From Scytonema hofmannii PCC 7110 (GTDB lineage: Bacteria > Cyanobacteriota > Cyanobacteriia > Cyanobacteriales > Nostocaceae), in assembly GCF_000346485.2 (NCBI RefSeq), contig NZ_KQ976354.1, positions 11,366,341 to 11,430,340 of the forward strand: DNA of 64,000 nucleotides, read 5' to 3'. The position numbers and the translations under genes were made by a program. Within the stretch, counting starts at the first letter, position 1. Every line of letters starts with the position of its first letter. Positions 33,758 to 42,470 of the stretch are shown in pieces. The notes beneath the pieces are model-generated. The model was given only the letters and a program-made list of their open reading frames with translations, did no database searches and was not told where the DNA came from.

Positions 33758-35348
33758 AATCCAAACATTAGATATCTCGCCTGTTGGGAGAGTAGAGGGT
33801 GATTTAGATGTTCGCGTTGATATAGAAGATGGGTATGTGGTCAACGCTTGGACTCATGCCGAACTTTTTCGCGGATTTGAAATTATTCTCAGAGGCAAAG
33901 ACCCGCAAGCTGGATTAATTGCAACACCTCGTATTTGCGGTATTTGCGGTGGTTCTCACCTGACTTGTGCATCCTGGGCATTAGATACAGCATGGGGAAC
34001 AGAAGTTCCGCGCAATGCCATTTTGGCAAGAAATTTAGGTCAAATCGTTGAAACCATTCAAAGCATTCCCCGTTATTTTTACGGTTTGTTTGCGATCGAT
34101 CTCACACATAAAAAGTATCAGCAAAGTTCTTTTTACGAAGAAGCTGGCAGACGCTTTGCAGCCTTTACTGGTAAATCCTACGAATTGGGTATCACAATTT
34201 CTGGTAAGCCGGTAGAAATTTATGCATTACTGGGGGGACAGTGGCCTCATTCTAGTTACATGGTGCCTGGTGGTGTGATGTGCGCTCCCACTTTAACGGA
34301 CATTACCCGTGCTTGGTCAATTCTAGAATATTTCCGCACCAATTGGTTAGAACCCGTGTGGTTGGGTTGTTCTTTAGAACGTTATGAAGAAATCAAAACC
34401 TATAAAGACTTCATGGTTTGGCTAGAAGAAAACCCAAATCATGCCAATTCTGACTTGGGTTTTTACTGGCGCATGGGTTTAGATATTGGTTTGGATAAAT
34501 ATGGTGCAGGTGTAGGTAAGTATGTCACTTGGGGATATTTACCCCATGAAGATAAGTACCAAAAGCCTACAATTGCTACCCGCAATGCTGCCATGATTAT
34601 GAAGAGTGGGGTGTATGACAGTTTTAGCGATACTCACACTCTCATGGATCATATTTTTGCTCGCGAAAATACCACTCACGCCTGGTACGACGAAGGGACA
34701 GAAGATATTCATCCTTTTGATCGCGTGACTCAACCAATTGAGCAGAACGACAAAGACTTTGAAAATGCCTACTCTTGGTCAACTGCAGTCCGCCATCAAG
34801 ACTATGGACGTTTGGAAGCAGGCGCACTTGCACGTCAGTTAGTAGCAGGTGGCACACATGGCGAATCTTGGCAGCATTACGATGGGTTTATCTTGAGTGC
34901 ATTCAAGGCAATGGGTGGAGCAAGTACTCACCTACGTCAATTAGCACGAGTGCATGAAATTGTCAAGTTGTACCGACAAGCAGAACATTGCTTGCGTGAG
35001 TTCCAGTTAAACGACCCTTGGTATATTAAACCAAAGGAAAAAGATGGACGTGGTTGGGGTGCAACAGAAGCAGCACGGGGTTCTCTATGCCATTGGGTGG
35101 AATTAGAAAATGGCAAGATTAAAAACTACCAAGTGATTGCTCCCACAACTTGGAACGTCGGACCAAGAGATGCTCAAGGGGTACGCGGACCTATTGAAGA
35201 AGCCTTAATTGGAACGCCTATTGTTGATTCTAGCGATCCTATTGAAGTTGGACACGTAGCGCGATCGTTTGATTCTTGTCTCGTTTGTACCGTTCATGCT
35301 CACGATGCGAAAACGGGTCAAGAACTCGCACGTTTTCGGACAGCATAA
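33753..35348 (+). CDS. hupL: Uptake [NiFe]-hydrogenase large subunit HupL, copy 2
   Basis: 531 aa, same length as copy 1. NiFe ligands are in RICGICGGSHLTCASW and SFDSCLVCTVHAHD, with the protease-cleaved tail AHDAKTGQELARFRTA. It is intact and shows no sign of decay. Differences from copy 1 are scattered, with a cluster in the middle (around KYQKPTIATRNAAMIMKSGV and the following 80 residues). It is the usual CGICGGSH form, so this may be the ancestral copy. It is part of a hupS2L2 operon followed by a small unknown gene 91 nt downstream. Confidence 0.97.
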   Translation: MTIQTLDISPVGRVEGDLDVRVDIEDGYVVNAWTHAELFRGFEIILRGKDPQAGLIATPRICGICGGSHLTCASWALDTAWGTEVPRNAILARNLGQIVETIQSIPRYFYGLFAIDLTHKKYQQSSFYEEAGRRFAAFTGKSYELGITISGKPVEIYALLGGQWPHSSYMVPGGVMCAPTLTDITRAWSILEYFRTNWLEPVWLGCSLERYEEIKTYKDFMVWLEENPNHANSDLGFYWRMGLDIGLDKYGAGVGKYVTWGYLPHEDKYQKPTIATRNAAMIMKSGVYDSFSDTHTLMDHIFARENTTHAWYDEGTEDIHPFDRVTQPIEQNDKDFENAYSWSTAVRHQDYGRLEAGALARQLVAGGTHGESWQHYDGFILSAFKAMGGASTHLRQLARVHEIVKLYRQAEHCLREFQLNDPWYIKPKEKDGRGWGATEAARGSLCHWVELENGKIKNYQVIAPTTWNVGPRDAQGVRGPIEEALIGTPIVDSSDPIEVGHVARSFDSCLVCTVHAHDAKTGQELARFRTA

Positions 35349-35439
35349 ATAACAGAAATGCATTCGTCGCAAAGGCGCTAAGGACAACTTTGCGACAAGT
35401 GCGTGAGATTCTCTTCTTTACATTTACATTGGTGAACCT

Positions 35440-35880
35440 GTGACTGAACCAACATTACACAAACATCTTTTACACCTAAGTGATGAAGCGTTGCAAGAAT
35501 TTACACAATGGTGTGTCTTAGAACAAGCAACAGCAGCAGGATATGAATTTACTCCCAATCTACAAAAGTTAGAAAACCTTTCTCCACAGGACTTTGTCCA
35601 AGAACTGAGCGGTCAATTTTTAGAGGTAACAAGGAACTCGATAGAAGGTGGTTTGGCTCTTCTGCTAGCAGGAAAACAAGCCGATCAACATGCTTTACCT
35701 GGATTGGGAACTTTAGTTGATTTTATTTCGCTGTACGTCTTGTATTTAGTGCCAAAAGGCAAGAAGACTATTATACCACCAGATGAGAAATTAGCTGAAG
35801 CATTGAAAGAGCAACTAGCAAAGTTGTATGAAATCGGTCAGAAATATGGTGTAGATATCAAAGCGCTTCCAAAAATTTAG
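35440..35880 (+). CDS. Unknown protein downstream of hupL2
   Basis: A 146-aa protein starting with GTG (MTEPTLHKHLLHLSDEALQE). It is mostly helical, with an unusual Gly-rich central stretch (GGLALLLAGKQADQHALPGL) and a basic/acidic C-terminal helix (LAEALKEQLAKLYEIGQKYG). No family recognised and no membrane anchor. Position suggests possible co-transcription with hupSL2, but the 91-nt gap leaves this open. No counterpart follows hupL1. Confidence 0.55.
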   Translation: MTEPTLHKHLLHLSDEALQEFTQWCVLEQATAAGYEFTPNLQKLENLSPQDFVQELSGQFLEVTRNSIEGGLALLLAGKQADQHALPGLGTLVDFISLYVLYLVPKGKKTIIPPDEKLAEALKEQLAKLYEIGQKYGVDIKALPKI

Positions 35881-36541
35881 GCAATCCACATCCTTTTTGA
35901 TATTCAGCTCACCTCAGTTTCACCGATCGCGATAAGCCGGGTACGGCGGCGCTGCCATGCGATCGCAGAACTCAGCGTTACAGCCATTTTCAGGTAAATA
36001 GACCACAGCCGTAGGGGCGCAAGGCCTTGCGCCCCTACCAACGGTGTAGTTCATTTAGGTGAAAACTGCTGTAAAGTTGACCGCGCAACAGGTTTTTGAT
36101 TCAGTTGCGTGATATCAGGTTCGGTTAATCTCAAGTAGCAGGGAATTCGGCGCGATCGCGATCAGGCGCGTACTGCAACGAGAGCATGTCCTTCGCCGTT
36201 GGACAAGAAGAAAGAAGAGAAAGGAGATTTATCTCTCAGGTGCAACAGCAAAACACCAAGCGAGAGTGTATAGAAGCAAACCACCTAATTGTGTATTTTT
36301 GTAAACATCTTTTCAGTAGGAAAAGAGCAATGTAAAGGCTGAAACAGTCTTTACACAGTCCGAACGAGAATTGTAAAGGAATGTAAATAGAGCGATGAAA
36401 ACGACGCAGCGAGATTTAGGGACTGTTGAAAAGCAATATTTGCTCAGCAAGAGATAATAAGATTTTTTTGAGTTGACTTCTTGGAGTTTTGCGATCATAT
36501 TAGATATAGAGTTAATATTTAGCGTCAAATGATTGTAAAAA
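35881..36541. other. Intergenic region rich in repeats
   Basis: No gene seen. It holds several HIP1-like GCGATCGC/GATCGCG sites and a perfect 28-nt palindrome at 36011-36038. I looked for CRISPR repeats next to the cas-like genes and found none. Confidence 0.55.
36011..36038. repeat. 28-nt perfect palindrome
   Basis: GTAGGGGCGCAAGG followed directly by its complement CCTTGCGCCCCTAC. A dispersed palindromic repeat common in Nostocales. Confidence 0.8.
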
Positions 36542-36787
36542 TCAGTACGGAGCAGCTAAATTACATAAGCTATTGCGTACTACAGACAGGAAATTGGCTT
36601 TTTTATGCTCTTTTTGTGTTAATGATATTGAATTAGGAAGCTTGTATGTCACTTCTACATTTTTTTTGTTAGCGATCGCTGCTTCTACAATATCACCTTG
36701 TTTAAATTCTTGAGATGTCTCGACTTCAACAAAATCAGTTGACCCTCCCGATTTGTAATACCGCATCATTCGGTTAACCCAACCCAA
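36542..36787 (-). CDS. Small protein associated with type III CRISPR-Cas remnant
   Basis: An 81-aa protein (YYKSGGSTDFVEVETSQEFK, then GDIVEAAIANKKNVEVTYKL). The beta-rich pattern and composition resemble small proteins I associate with cyanobacterial type III loci, but I cannot assign a named family. It is the last of three same-strand genes, 3 nt from its upstream neighbour. Function unknown. No array is adjacent. Confidence 0.45.
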   Translation of the reverse strand: MGWVNRMMRYYKSGGSTDFVEVETSQEFKQGDIVEAAIANKKNVEVTYKLPNSISLTQKEHKKANFLSVVRNSLCNLAAPY

Positions 36788-36790
36788 TAT

Positions 36791-37087
36791 TTACAGCATA
36801 GCTGGGATATCATTTTGATACTTGAGTAAATCTTGCTTGCAGGCTTTCTCAATACTTTGATAATACTCAGGAGTTTTGCCACTATGCCCTACGGTTCTCC
36901 CATTTCTCACTAAAATACTAAGATATTGAAAAAAGTTTTTTCCGGCATTCTCTACATGACCGTAAGCCCGGAGATAGGCGATAATTTTGCCAACTTCGTT
37001 AACGTCTGTCTGCTCGTTTGATAACATTTGAGCCATGGCATAAACAGTTTTCCATTGGTCTTCTGTGAGAGTTTCTGTTGTTAGCAT
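36791..37087 (-). CDS. Small helical protein in the type III Cas remnant
   Basis: A 98-aa protein, mainly helical (TEDQWKTVYAMAQMLSNEQT, NEVGKIIAYLRAYGHVENAG, FFQYLSILVRNGRTVGHSGK). Size and helical content are compatible with a small type III subunit (Csm2/Cmr5-like), but no diagnostic motif is seen. It directly follows the Cas7-like gene with no gap, so the two belong to one operon. Confidence 0.5.
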   Translation of the reverse strand: MLTTETLTEDQWKTVYAMAQMLSNEQTDVNEVGKIIAYLRAYGHVENAGKNFFQYLSILVRNGRTVGHSGKTPEYYQSIEKACKQDLLKYQNDIPAML

Positions 37088-37798
37088 TTAATACATTCCT
37101 TCTGGTGGTTCTCTATCGGTTGGAAATTGCAAGACTTCTCGAATTTGTTGCATTTGTTGCGATCGCACCAGGATTTTGTGTGCTGCGGCTATTGCTTGGT
37201 TGAGAAACTCCTGCAATTTATTACCCGTCAAAGCTTCCAATTCTTGTTCGTAAGTGCAATAGCGTTTTTTCCAATCTTGCTGGTTTTGTAGCAACTCCAA
37301 CTCTTGAATATTTTCTACTACCATTGTCCCCATACCAATAGGCTTACCCCCTCCGACTTTCAAGGCAATGGCATTATTTTTATCTTGTCCTAACACAATC
37401 AATAAAGTTCCCAACTCAGCTAAGGTTAAGTTCATAAAGTGTAACTGAGTCGTAAAAATAAACTCGCTTCCCGCTTGCTGGACTGCGATTCCTTTTTGTG
37501 AGCCTTTATCAACAGCTTTGATGGTATGATAATAAAACTTCCGTCCGGCAACTTTACCTCTTAAGTAGTAAGCTGCACGTTTGGAGCGAGGTGCGTACAA
37601 AGAAGGTATGAATCCTACACTGGATTTTCTTTCCGTCGTGACAGCATCGGGAAAGCGAACCAATCCTTGCCAACCCATTGCACCAAAGACTTGACAAGCG
37701 GGACACAGAGTATTTTTGTTTCGACATTCACTGTATCCGTCAGGAATTTTTGTTCTGTCTACTGTGGTTTTGCACAAGCAACTTGCAGTGATGGCGGA
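37088..37798 (-). pseudogene. Type III CRISPR RAMP (Cas7/Csm3-like) protein, 5'-truncated
   Basis: The frame reads about 235 residues with typical RAMP features: CKTTVDRTKIPDGYSEC, CPACQVFGAMGWQGLVRF, a Cys pattern that probably binds zinc, the strand GSEFIFTTQLHFMNLTLAEL and the Gly-rich loop KVGGGKPIGMGTMVVE. Members normally have roughly 80-100 more residues at the N-terminus. The frame instead starts abruptly at the end of a 188-bp inverted-repeat element (37799-37986) and no ATG remains, only a TTG at 37777. It would belong to the backbone of a type III effector. No Cas10, Cas6 or array is present, so it is a relic. Confidence 0.72.
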
Positions 37799-37986
37799 TC
37801 TTCCGTACTTAGTGGCCTAATTTTCAATTACAGTCGATAACTTTCCTTTAAAATCAAGGCTTACAGTCGCTTATAGTCACGCATTTTATCCTTAATGCTG
37901 AATTGATATCAATAATGACTGTAATGAAAGCCCAGTAAAGATTACAAGCTGATTTCACAATAATTTAGCCCACTAAGTACGGAAGA
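37799..37986. mobile_element. 188-bp MITE-like element with 17-bp perfect terminal inverted repeats
   Basis: TCTTCCGTACTTAGTGG (37799-37815) is exactly complementary to 37970-37986, with imperfect pairing continuing a few bases inward (CCTAATTTT / TAATTTAGC). The inside is AT-rich and non-coding. It abuts the broken 5' end of the RAMP gene. No clear target duplication was seen. Confidence 0.78.
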
Positions 37987-38079
37987 GCCGTTTTTAGCCT
38001 CAATGTTAAAATACGCTCTTAGAGATATGAATAGGAGTTAGATAGATGACAAGATTATTAAGACATTAGGGGTTTTCAC

Positions 38080-38367
38080 ATGCACGTGATTACTCGTAAA
38101 CGGCTGAATGAATTTGCCAAACTCCATCCAGATACAACGAACTCTTTGGCTCAGTGGTATCGGTTGATGAAACAAAGTGAGTTTGCCTCATTTGTGGAAC
38201 TCCGTGAAATATTTCCATCAGCAGATCAAGTTGGTAAATTGACTGTTTTTAACATTGGTGGCAATACAGTTCGACTTATTGCCGCAATTCACTACAACCG
38301 CCAAAAAATCTACATCCGTGCTGTGTTAACACATCCAGAATACGACAAAGGAGATTGGAAAGAGTAA
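38080..38367 (+). CDS. higB: HigB family mRNA interferase toxin
   Basis: A 95-aa RelE-fold toxin of the HigB group: MHVITRKRLNEFAKLHPDTT, SLAQWYRLMKQSEFASFVEL, IFPSADQVGKLTVFNIGGNT, VRLIAAIHYNRQKIYIRAVL and a closing THPEYDKGDWK. The H-x-EYD-x-GDWK ending is diagnostic for this family. It is encoded before its antitoxin, the usual order for hig, and overlaps it by 1 nt (TAATG). Confidence 0.9.
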   Translation: MHVITRKRLNEFAKLHPDTTNSLAQWYRLMKQSEFASFVELREIFPSADQVGKLTVFNIGGNTVRLIAAIHYNRQKIYIRAVLTHPEYDKGDWKE

Positions 38368-38600
38368 TGCAAAGTTTCAACCTCGCTCAAACCATCACTG
38401 CTTGGTCATCCATTGCCGAAAATGTCTTTGTTCCTCACACTGAGGAGGAATATGAACGCCTAGTTGAGATGCTCGATCGCCTCATCGATCAAGTTGGTGA
38501 AGACGAGAGTCATCCGTTGGCGTCTCTAATGGAAGTCATCGGTGTCTTAATTGAAAATTACGAAACTGAAAATATTCCTTATTTGGATAAAATTGTTTAA
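38367..38600 (+). CDS. HigA-like antitoxin lacking the HTH domain
   Basis: 77 aa from the ATG at 38367. It has the N-terminal part of cyanobacterial HigA antitoxins (YERLVEMLDRLIDQVGEDES, then HPLASLMEVIGVLIENYETE) but stops after YLDKIV. Relatives continue with an HTH (Xre) domain of about 50 residues that represses the operon. The toxin-binding part may still neutralise HigB, but autoregulation would be lost. No HTH-like sequence is seen in the following 80 nt. Confidence 0.68.
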   Translation: MQSFNLAQTITAWSSIAENVFVPHTEEEYERLVEMLDRLIDQVGEDESHPLASLMEVIGVLIENYETENIPYLDKIV

Positions 38601-38683
38601 CTTAAACATTATAAAGGAAAAGAGAGGATTTCAGGCGATGACATTAATTACCAGAGTAAAGAACACTCCCTACCCGTCCCGGA

Positions 38684-39010
38684 TTATTTCTTGATCGCCC
38701 AATTAATCAATCCAGTTATGGCAGCAACAACTACGGCTACAAAAAATGGGGCAATGAGCGAACGCCACCCTTTTAAGTCTGCTAGGTCAGTTGTATTTTT
38801 CTTGGTGTCTACTTTAATCTCATCAACAGTCTTTTCGAGATTAGTCAGTCTCGTATCAATGTTTTTAATATCACCCTTAACTGATTCAATGGCTACCTTA
38901 GTCTCAGTCCTAAAATCGTTCACATCTTTCTGTAGGTTGTCTAACTTCTGATTAATCTGCTTTAAAACTTCTTCTAATGAATAGGTGACTGTTATCGGTG
39001 ATTGGCTCAT
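38684..39010 (-). CDS. Coiled-coil protein with C-terminal membrane anchor
   Basis: A 108-aa protein. A long heptad region (LEEVLKQINQKLDNLQKDVN, SVKGDIKNIDTRLTNLEKTV) is followed by a single C-terminal membrane helix (IAPFFVAVVVAAITGLINWA) and basic residues. It resembles holin/haemolysin XhlA-like small proteins that are common and uncharacterised in cyanobacteria. It stands alone and ends 83 nt from higA. Function unknown; cytosolic coiled coil facing a tail anchor is inferred. Confidence 0.65.
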   Translation of the reverse strand: MSQSPITVTYSLEEVLKQINQKLDNLQKDVNDFRTETKVAIESVKGDIKNIDTRLTNLEKTVDEIKVDTKKNTTDLADLKGWRSLIAPFFVAVVVAAITGLINWAIKK

Positions 39011-39591
39011 GATGTTATCCTCAAAGTGTAAAGATTTTGCCAGTCAAAGAATGATGCCCATCGCTTGGGGACTAATTGTATTCTAATGTGAGGGGTACGA
39101 CTAGCAATCAGGACGAGAAACTGTAATGATTAACTCAACCCCGACAGTGACCGACAACTTACCCGACTGTCAATATTAACCCTGTCGGGTTATAAATTCT
39201 CGATGTACTCATCTAAATCGTTACAAAGCAAGATAATAGTTTATTAGTGTCAGTTATGATATCATATCGGCTTTATGACTTATGAAATAATTCGTTGTTC
39301 GTCCGCGTTCATTTGAGGTTTCTTAACACCACACCCAATTGCGTAAATGCAAAAATTGTTGAGCAACAAAAGGAAACATAATTCATCTCTGGCAAAAACA
39401 TTGTTTAGCTTAGTAACCTACATAAAAGTTGGTAAAATTGGTGCTGCGTAGTAAAAAGTACACCAGAGGGTACTATCAAACACAAGTTTAGCTTTTGCAG
39501 AATGGACGTATGTATGTTTGTGCAACATCTTATTGAATTGCAAAGAGACTATATGAAACTGTCTGAAAACTACAACACGTGATAATAAATT
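39011..39591. other. Intergenic region
   Basis: No gene recognised in about 580 nt. It has a stem-loop near 39135-39190 (AACCCCGACAG ... CTGTCGGGTT) that may be a terminator or small repeat, and AT-rich sequence before the next gene. Confidence 0.45.
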
Positions 39592-39945
39592 ATGATACAA
39601 ATGCACCAAGATTTACTAGCAAAAGCGTATGCTGCTTTTAACACCCGCAATATTGATGCAGCTCTGGCAGTCATGCATCCTGATATAGAGTGGGCAAACC
39701 TCATGCAAGGTGGTCACGTTCATGGGCATGAAGCGGTGCGCGACTATTGGACTCACCAATGGAGTATAATAAATCCTCATGTCGAACCCAAAAAATTTCA
39801 ACTAGATGAAACAGGGCAAATAGCGGTCGATGTTCATCTAGTGGTACGCGATTTAGACGGAAATGTGATGGAGGATCGAATGGTTCAGCATATTTACATC
39901 ATCAAGGATGATTTGATTCAGCGTATGGATATCAAAGAATCATAG
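39592..39945 (+). CDS. SnoaL-like / NTF2-fold family protein
   Basis: A 117-aa protein with the cone-shaped NTF2 fold pattern: DLLAKAYAAFNTRNIDAALA, VMHPDIEWANLMQGG, VHGHEAVRDYWTHQWSI, then three strands (IAVDVHLVVRDLDGNVMEDR, MVQHIYIIKDDLIQRMDI). Such proteins are small ligand-binding or isomerase-like enzymes; the substrate is unknown. Start at ATG 39592; another Met lies three codons later. Single gene. Confidence 0.85.
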   Translation: MIQMHQDLLAKAYAAFNTRNIDAALAVMHPDIEWANLMQGGHVHGHEAVRDYWTHQWSIINPHVEPKKFQLDETGQIAVDVHLVVRDLDGNVMEDRMVQHIYIIKDDLIQRMDIKES

Positions 39946-40114
39946 AGTACTGGGAGAATATTGATTTCATCCCATCACATAAATGCCTATCCTTATCATC
40001 TTTCAGCTGAGTTTCCAAATAATAGTGTACCTAATCGCAGCTTCATGCCAGAATTAATCCAATTCTTCTGCTAAAGCTGCGTATCTTTTTGCCAATATCT
40101 ACCATGGTACAAAA

Positions 40115-42283
40115 ATGAAAAAAGTAATCTTTAACTGTTTATTACTATTATTATGTTTAGGAAATAAAGCTCACGCTGTTGAAGGTATGTGGCAACCCCA
40201 ACAGTTACCAGAATTAGAAGCACAATTAAAAAAATCAGGCTTGCAATTAAATCCTCAAGACTTAACAAACCTGACATCCCACCCAATGGCTGCGGTGATT
40301 AGTTTAGGTGGGTGTACGGCATCATTTGTTTCCCCTGCTGGACTGGTATTAACCAACCATCACTGTGCCTATAATTCAATACAGTACAATTCTAAAGCAT
40401 CAAATAATTTACTTCAAAAAGGCTTTTTGGCGAAAACATTAGGTGCAGAATTACCCGCAAGCCCTGGTAGCAGAGTATATATTAATGTTGCTGTTAAAAA
40501 TGTAACTAATGCAGTTAAGAAATCTGTTGCTAACTATCAAACTGGTTACGAAAGCTATCAAGCGATTACTAACAAAAAAAAGCAACTGGTACGCCAGTGT
40601 GAATTAGATAAAGGACACCGTTGTGAAGTGTATGATTTTCATGGAGGTCTGGAATATTATCTAATTAAACAACTGGAGATTCGTGATGTGCGTTTGGTCT
40701 ATGCTCCTCCAGAAGGTCTTGGTAGATTTGGCGGCGATATTGATAATTGGAGATGGCCCCGACACACAGGAGATTTCGCTTTTTATCGTGCTTATGTAGA
40801 TAAAAATGGTCATCCAGCTGATTATTCCCCCGATAATGTTCCCTATCATCCCCAGCATTATCTCAAACTTTCCCGTGCTGGTCTCAATCCCAATGATTTT
40901 GTCATGGTACTTGGTTATCCAGGTCTAACTAATCGATATCGTTTAGCAGAAGAAGTAGAGCATGCTTTTGGGTGGTTTTATCCTACCAAACACAAAATAT
41001 ATGTCACTTGGATTGAAACTATTAATCAATCTACTGCCAATAATCAAGATGCCAAAATTAAATATGCTGGTCGTGTGGGTGGTTTGAATAATGCTGCGAA
41101 AAATTTTCAAGGGATGATGGATAGCTTTGCTCGCAGTCATTTGATAGAAAGCAAGCGCCAGGTGGAATTGAATTTGCAACAATGGATTCAAAGTAATGAC
41201 CAATTACGTAACCGTTATCAAGCTAATTTCACAAATCTTAAAGCTCTAATTGTCCGCCAGCAAGCCAACGAGAAGCAAAATTTACCTTTAGAATATTTAG
41301 GTACATCGGATTTGTTCAGTATTGCCCGTCGATTGTATCGTTTAAGCAAAGAAAAACAAAAGCCAGATACAGAAAGGGAACCAGGATACCAGGAGCGAGA
41401 CTTTCCCCAATTTCAGGAGTCATTGCGGCGACTGGAACGCAATTTTGACAGAGAAGTAGATAAAGCTGTCTGGCTAAAATTCATTGAAGAATATACTAAA
41501 CTTCCCAGCAATCAGCGTATTCCCACCTTTGATAAAATTTTTGGTTTGGGAAACAAATTTGAAGGACAGAAAGTCAAAATTCAACTGGATGCTATGTATC
41601 AGGGGACTTCTTTAACTGACGAGGCAACCAGGTTAAAATGGATGAATGCTGACCCAAAAACCTTTGCAGCCAGTAACGACCCTTTTATTCAGTTAGCAGT
41701 TGCTATGTTCGATGCAGACATGGTTTTGGAGAAGGAAAATCAGGAAATAGAAGGTTCTCTGCAACAGTTGCGACCAGTATACATGGAAGCATTAATTGCC
41801 TACTATCGCCAACTGAAGAAGCCTGTGTATGCTGATGCTAATAAAACACTGCGAGTTACTTTTGGTCGCATCCGGGGTTATTCACCAGGAGATGGTAGCT
41901 TCTATGAGCCTTTTACTACTTTGCGTGGTATTACTGAAAAATATACTGGCGCTGAGCCTTTCGATGCACCAAAGGAACAATTGGAATTTATTGAGAAAAA
42001 AAATTATGGTCGTTACTATAATCGGGCTTTAGATTCAGTTGCTGTTAATTTTCTCAGTGACCTCGATATTACTGGTGGTAACTCTGGTTCTCCTACTCTC
42101 AATAGTAAAGGGGAACTGGTGGGTTTAGCTTTTGACGGTATCTATGAAACTATTATCAGCAATTGGGAGTTTACTAAAAATGCCAGTGCTATTCATGTGG
42201 ATATTACTTATATGCTGTGGGTAATGGAATACTTAGATAAGGCAGGAAATTTACTGGATGAAATGACTGTAAAGGGTAAATAA
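40115..42283 (+). CDS. S46 family serine peptidase (dipeptidyl-peptidase 7/11-like)
   Basis: A 722-aa exported peptidase. The signal peptide MKKVIFNCLLLLLCLGNKAH ends at AVEG, so it is periplasmic or outer-membrane associated. A chymotrypsin-like double barrel carries the catalytic His in VLTNHHCAYNSIQYN (about residue 80), Asp in the very conserved FGGDIDNWRWPRHTGDF (about 207-223), and Ser in DITGGNSGSPTLNSKGELVG (about 655). A helical domain is inserted between the barrels. The family releases dipeptides from oligopeptide N-termini and is best known from Bacteroidetes and Xanthomonadales. Single gene with no obvious operon partners. Confidence 0.92.
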   Translation: MKKVIFNCLLLLLCLGNKAHAVEGMWQPQQLPELEAQLKKSGLQLNPQDLTNLTSHPMAAVISLGGCTASFVSPAGLVLTNHHCAYNSIQYNSKASNNLLQKGFLAKTLGAELPASPGSRVYINVAVKNVTNAVKKSVANYQTGYESYQAITNKKKQLVRQCELDKGHRCEVYDFHGGLEYYLIKQLEIRDVRLVYAPPEGLGRFGGDIDNWRWPRHTGDFAFYRAYVDKNGHPADYSPDNVPYHPQHYLKLSRAGLNPNDFVMVLGYPGLTNRYRLAEEVEHAFGWFYPTKHKIYVTWIETINQSTANNQDAKIKYAGRVGGLNNAAKNFQGMMDSFARSHLIESKRQVELNLQQWIQSNDQLRNRYQANFTNLKALIVRQQANEKQNLPLEYLGTSDLFSIARRLYRLSKEKQKPDTEREPGYQERDFPQFQESLRRLERNFDREVDKAVWLKFIEEYTKLPSNQRIPTFDKIFGLGNKFEGQKVKIQLDAMYQGTSLTDEATRLKWMNADPKTFAASNDPFIQLAVAMFDADMVLEKENQEIEGSLQQLRPVYMEALIAYYRQLKKPVYADANKTLRVTFGRIRGYSPGDGSFYEPFTTLRGITEKYTGAEPFDAPKEQLEFIEKKNYGRYYNRALDSVAVNFLSDLDITGGNSGSPTLNSKGELVGLAFDGIYETIISNWEFTKNASAIHVDITYMLWVMEYLDKAGNLLDEMTVKGK

Positions 42284-42410
42284 TTCTTCGGAGTTTTCAG
42301 CCGTTTTCTTTATAAAATTAATTTTTGTAACTAAATACATAATTAGGGCTTGCTCGGACTGAGTTAATACTTAACGTGAGTTTGATGAAGTCAACACGAC
42401 CTCACCCCAA

Positions 42411-42433
42411 ACCCCTCTCCTACGAGGAGAGGG
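42411..42433. terminator. Hairpin downstream of the S46 peptidase gene
   Basis: CCCCTCTCC and GGAGAGGGG flank a short loop. It belongs to the common CCTCACCCC-AACCCCTCTCC repeat of cyanobacteria and may act as a terminator. Confidence 0.5.
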
Positions 42434-42470
42434 GCTTCAAACAAAAATGGTGCATTGCTTCACTCTCGTT

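Noticed and set aside
35881-36541. Possible CRISPR array next to the cas-like genes
   Set aside because: No regularly spaced repeats were found, only a single palindrome and HIP1 octamers.
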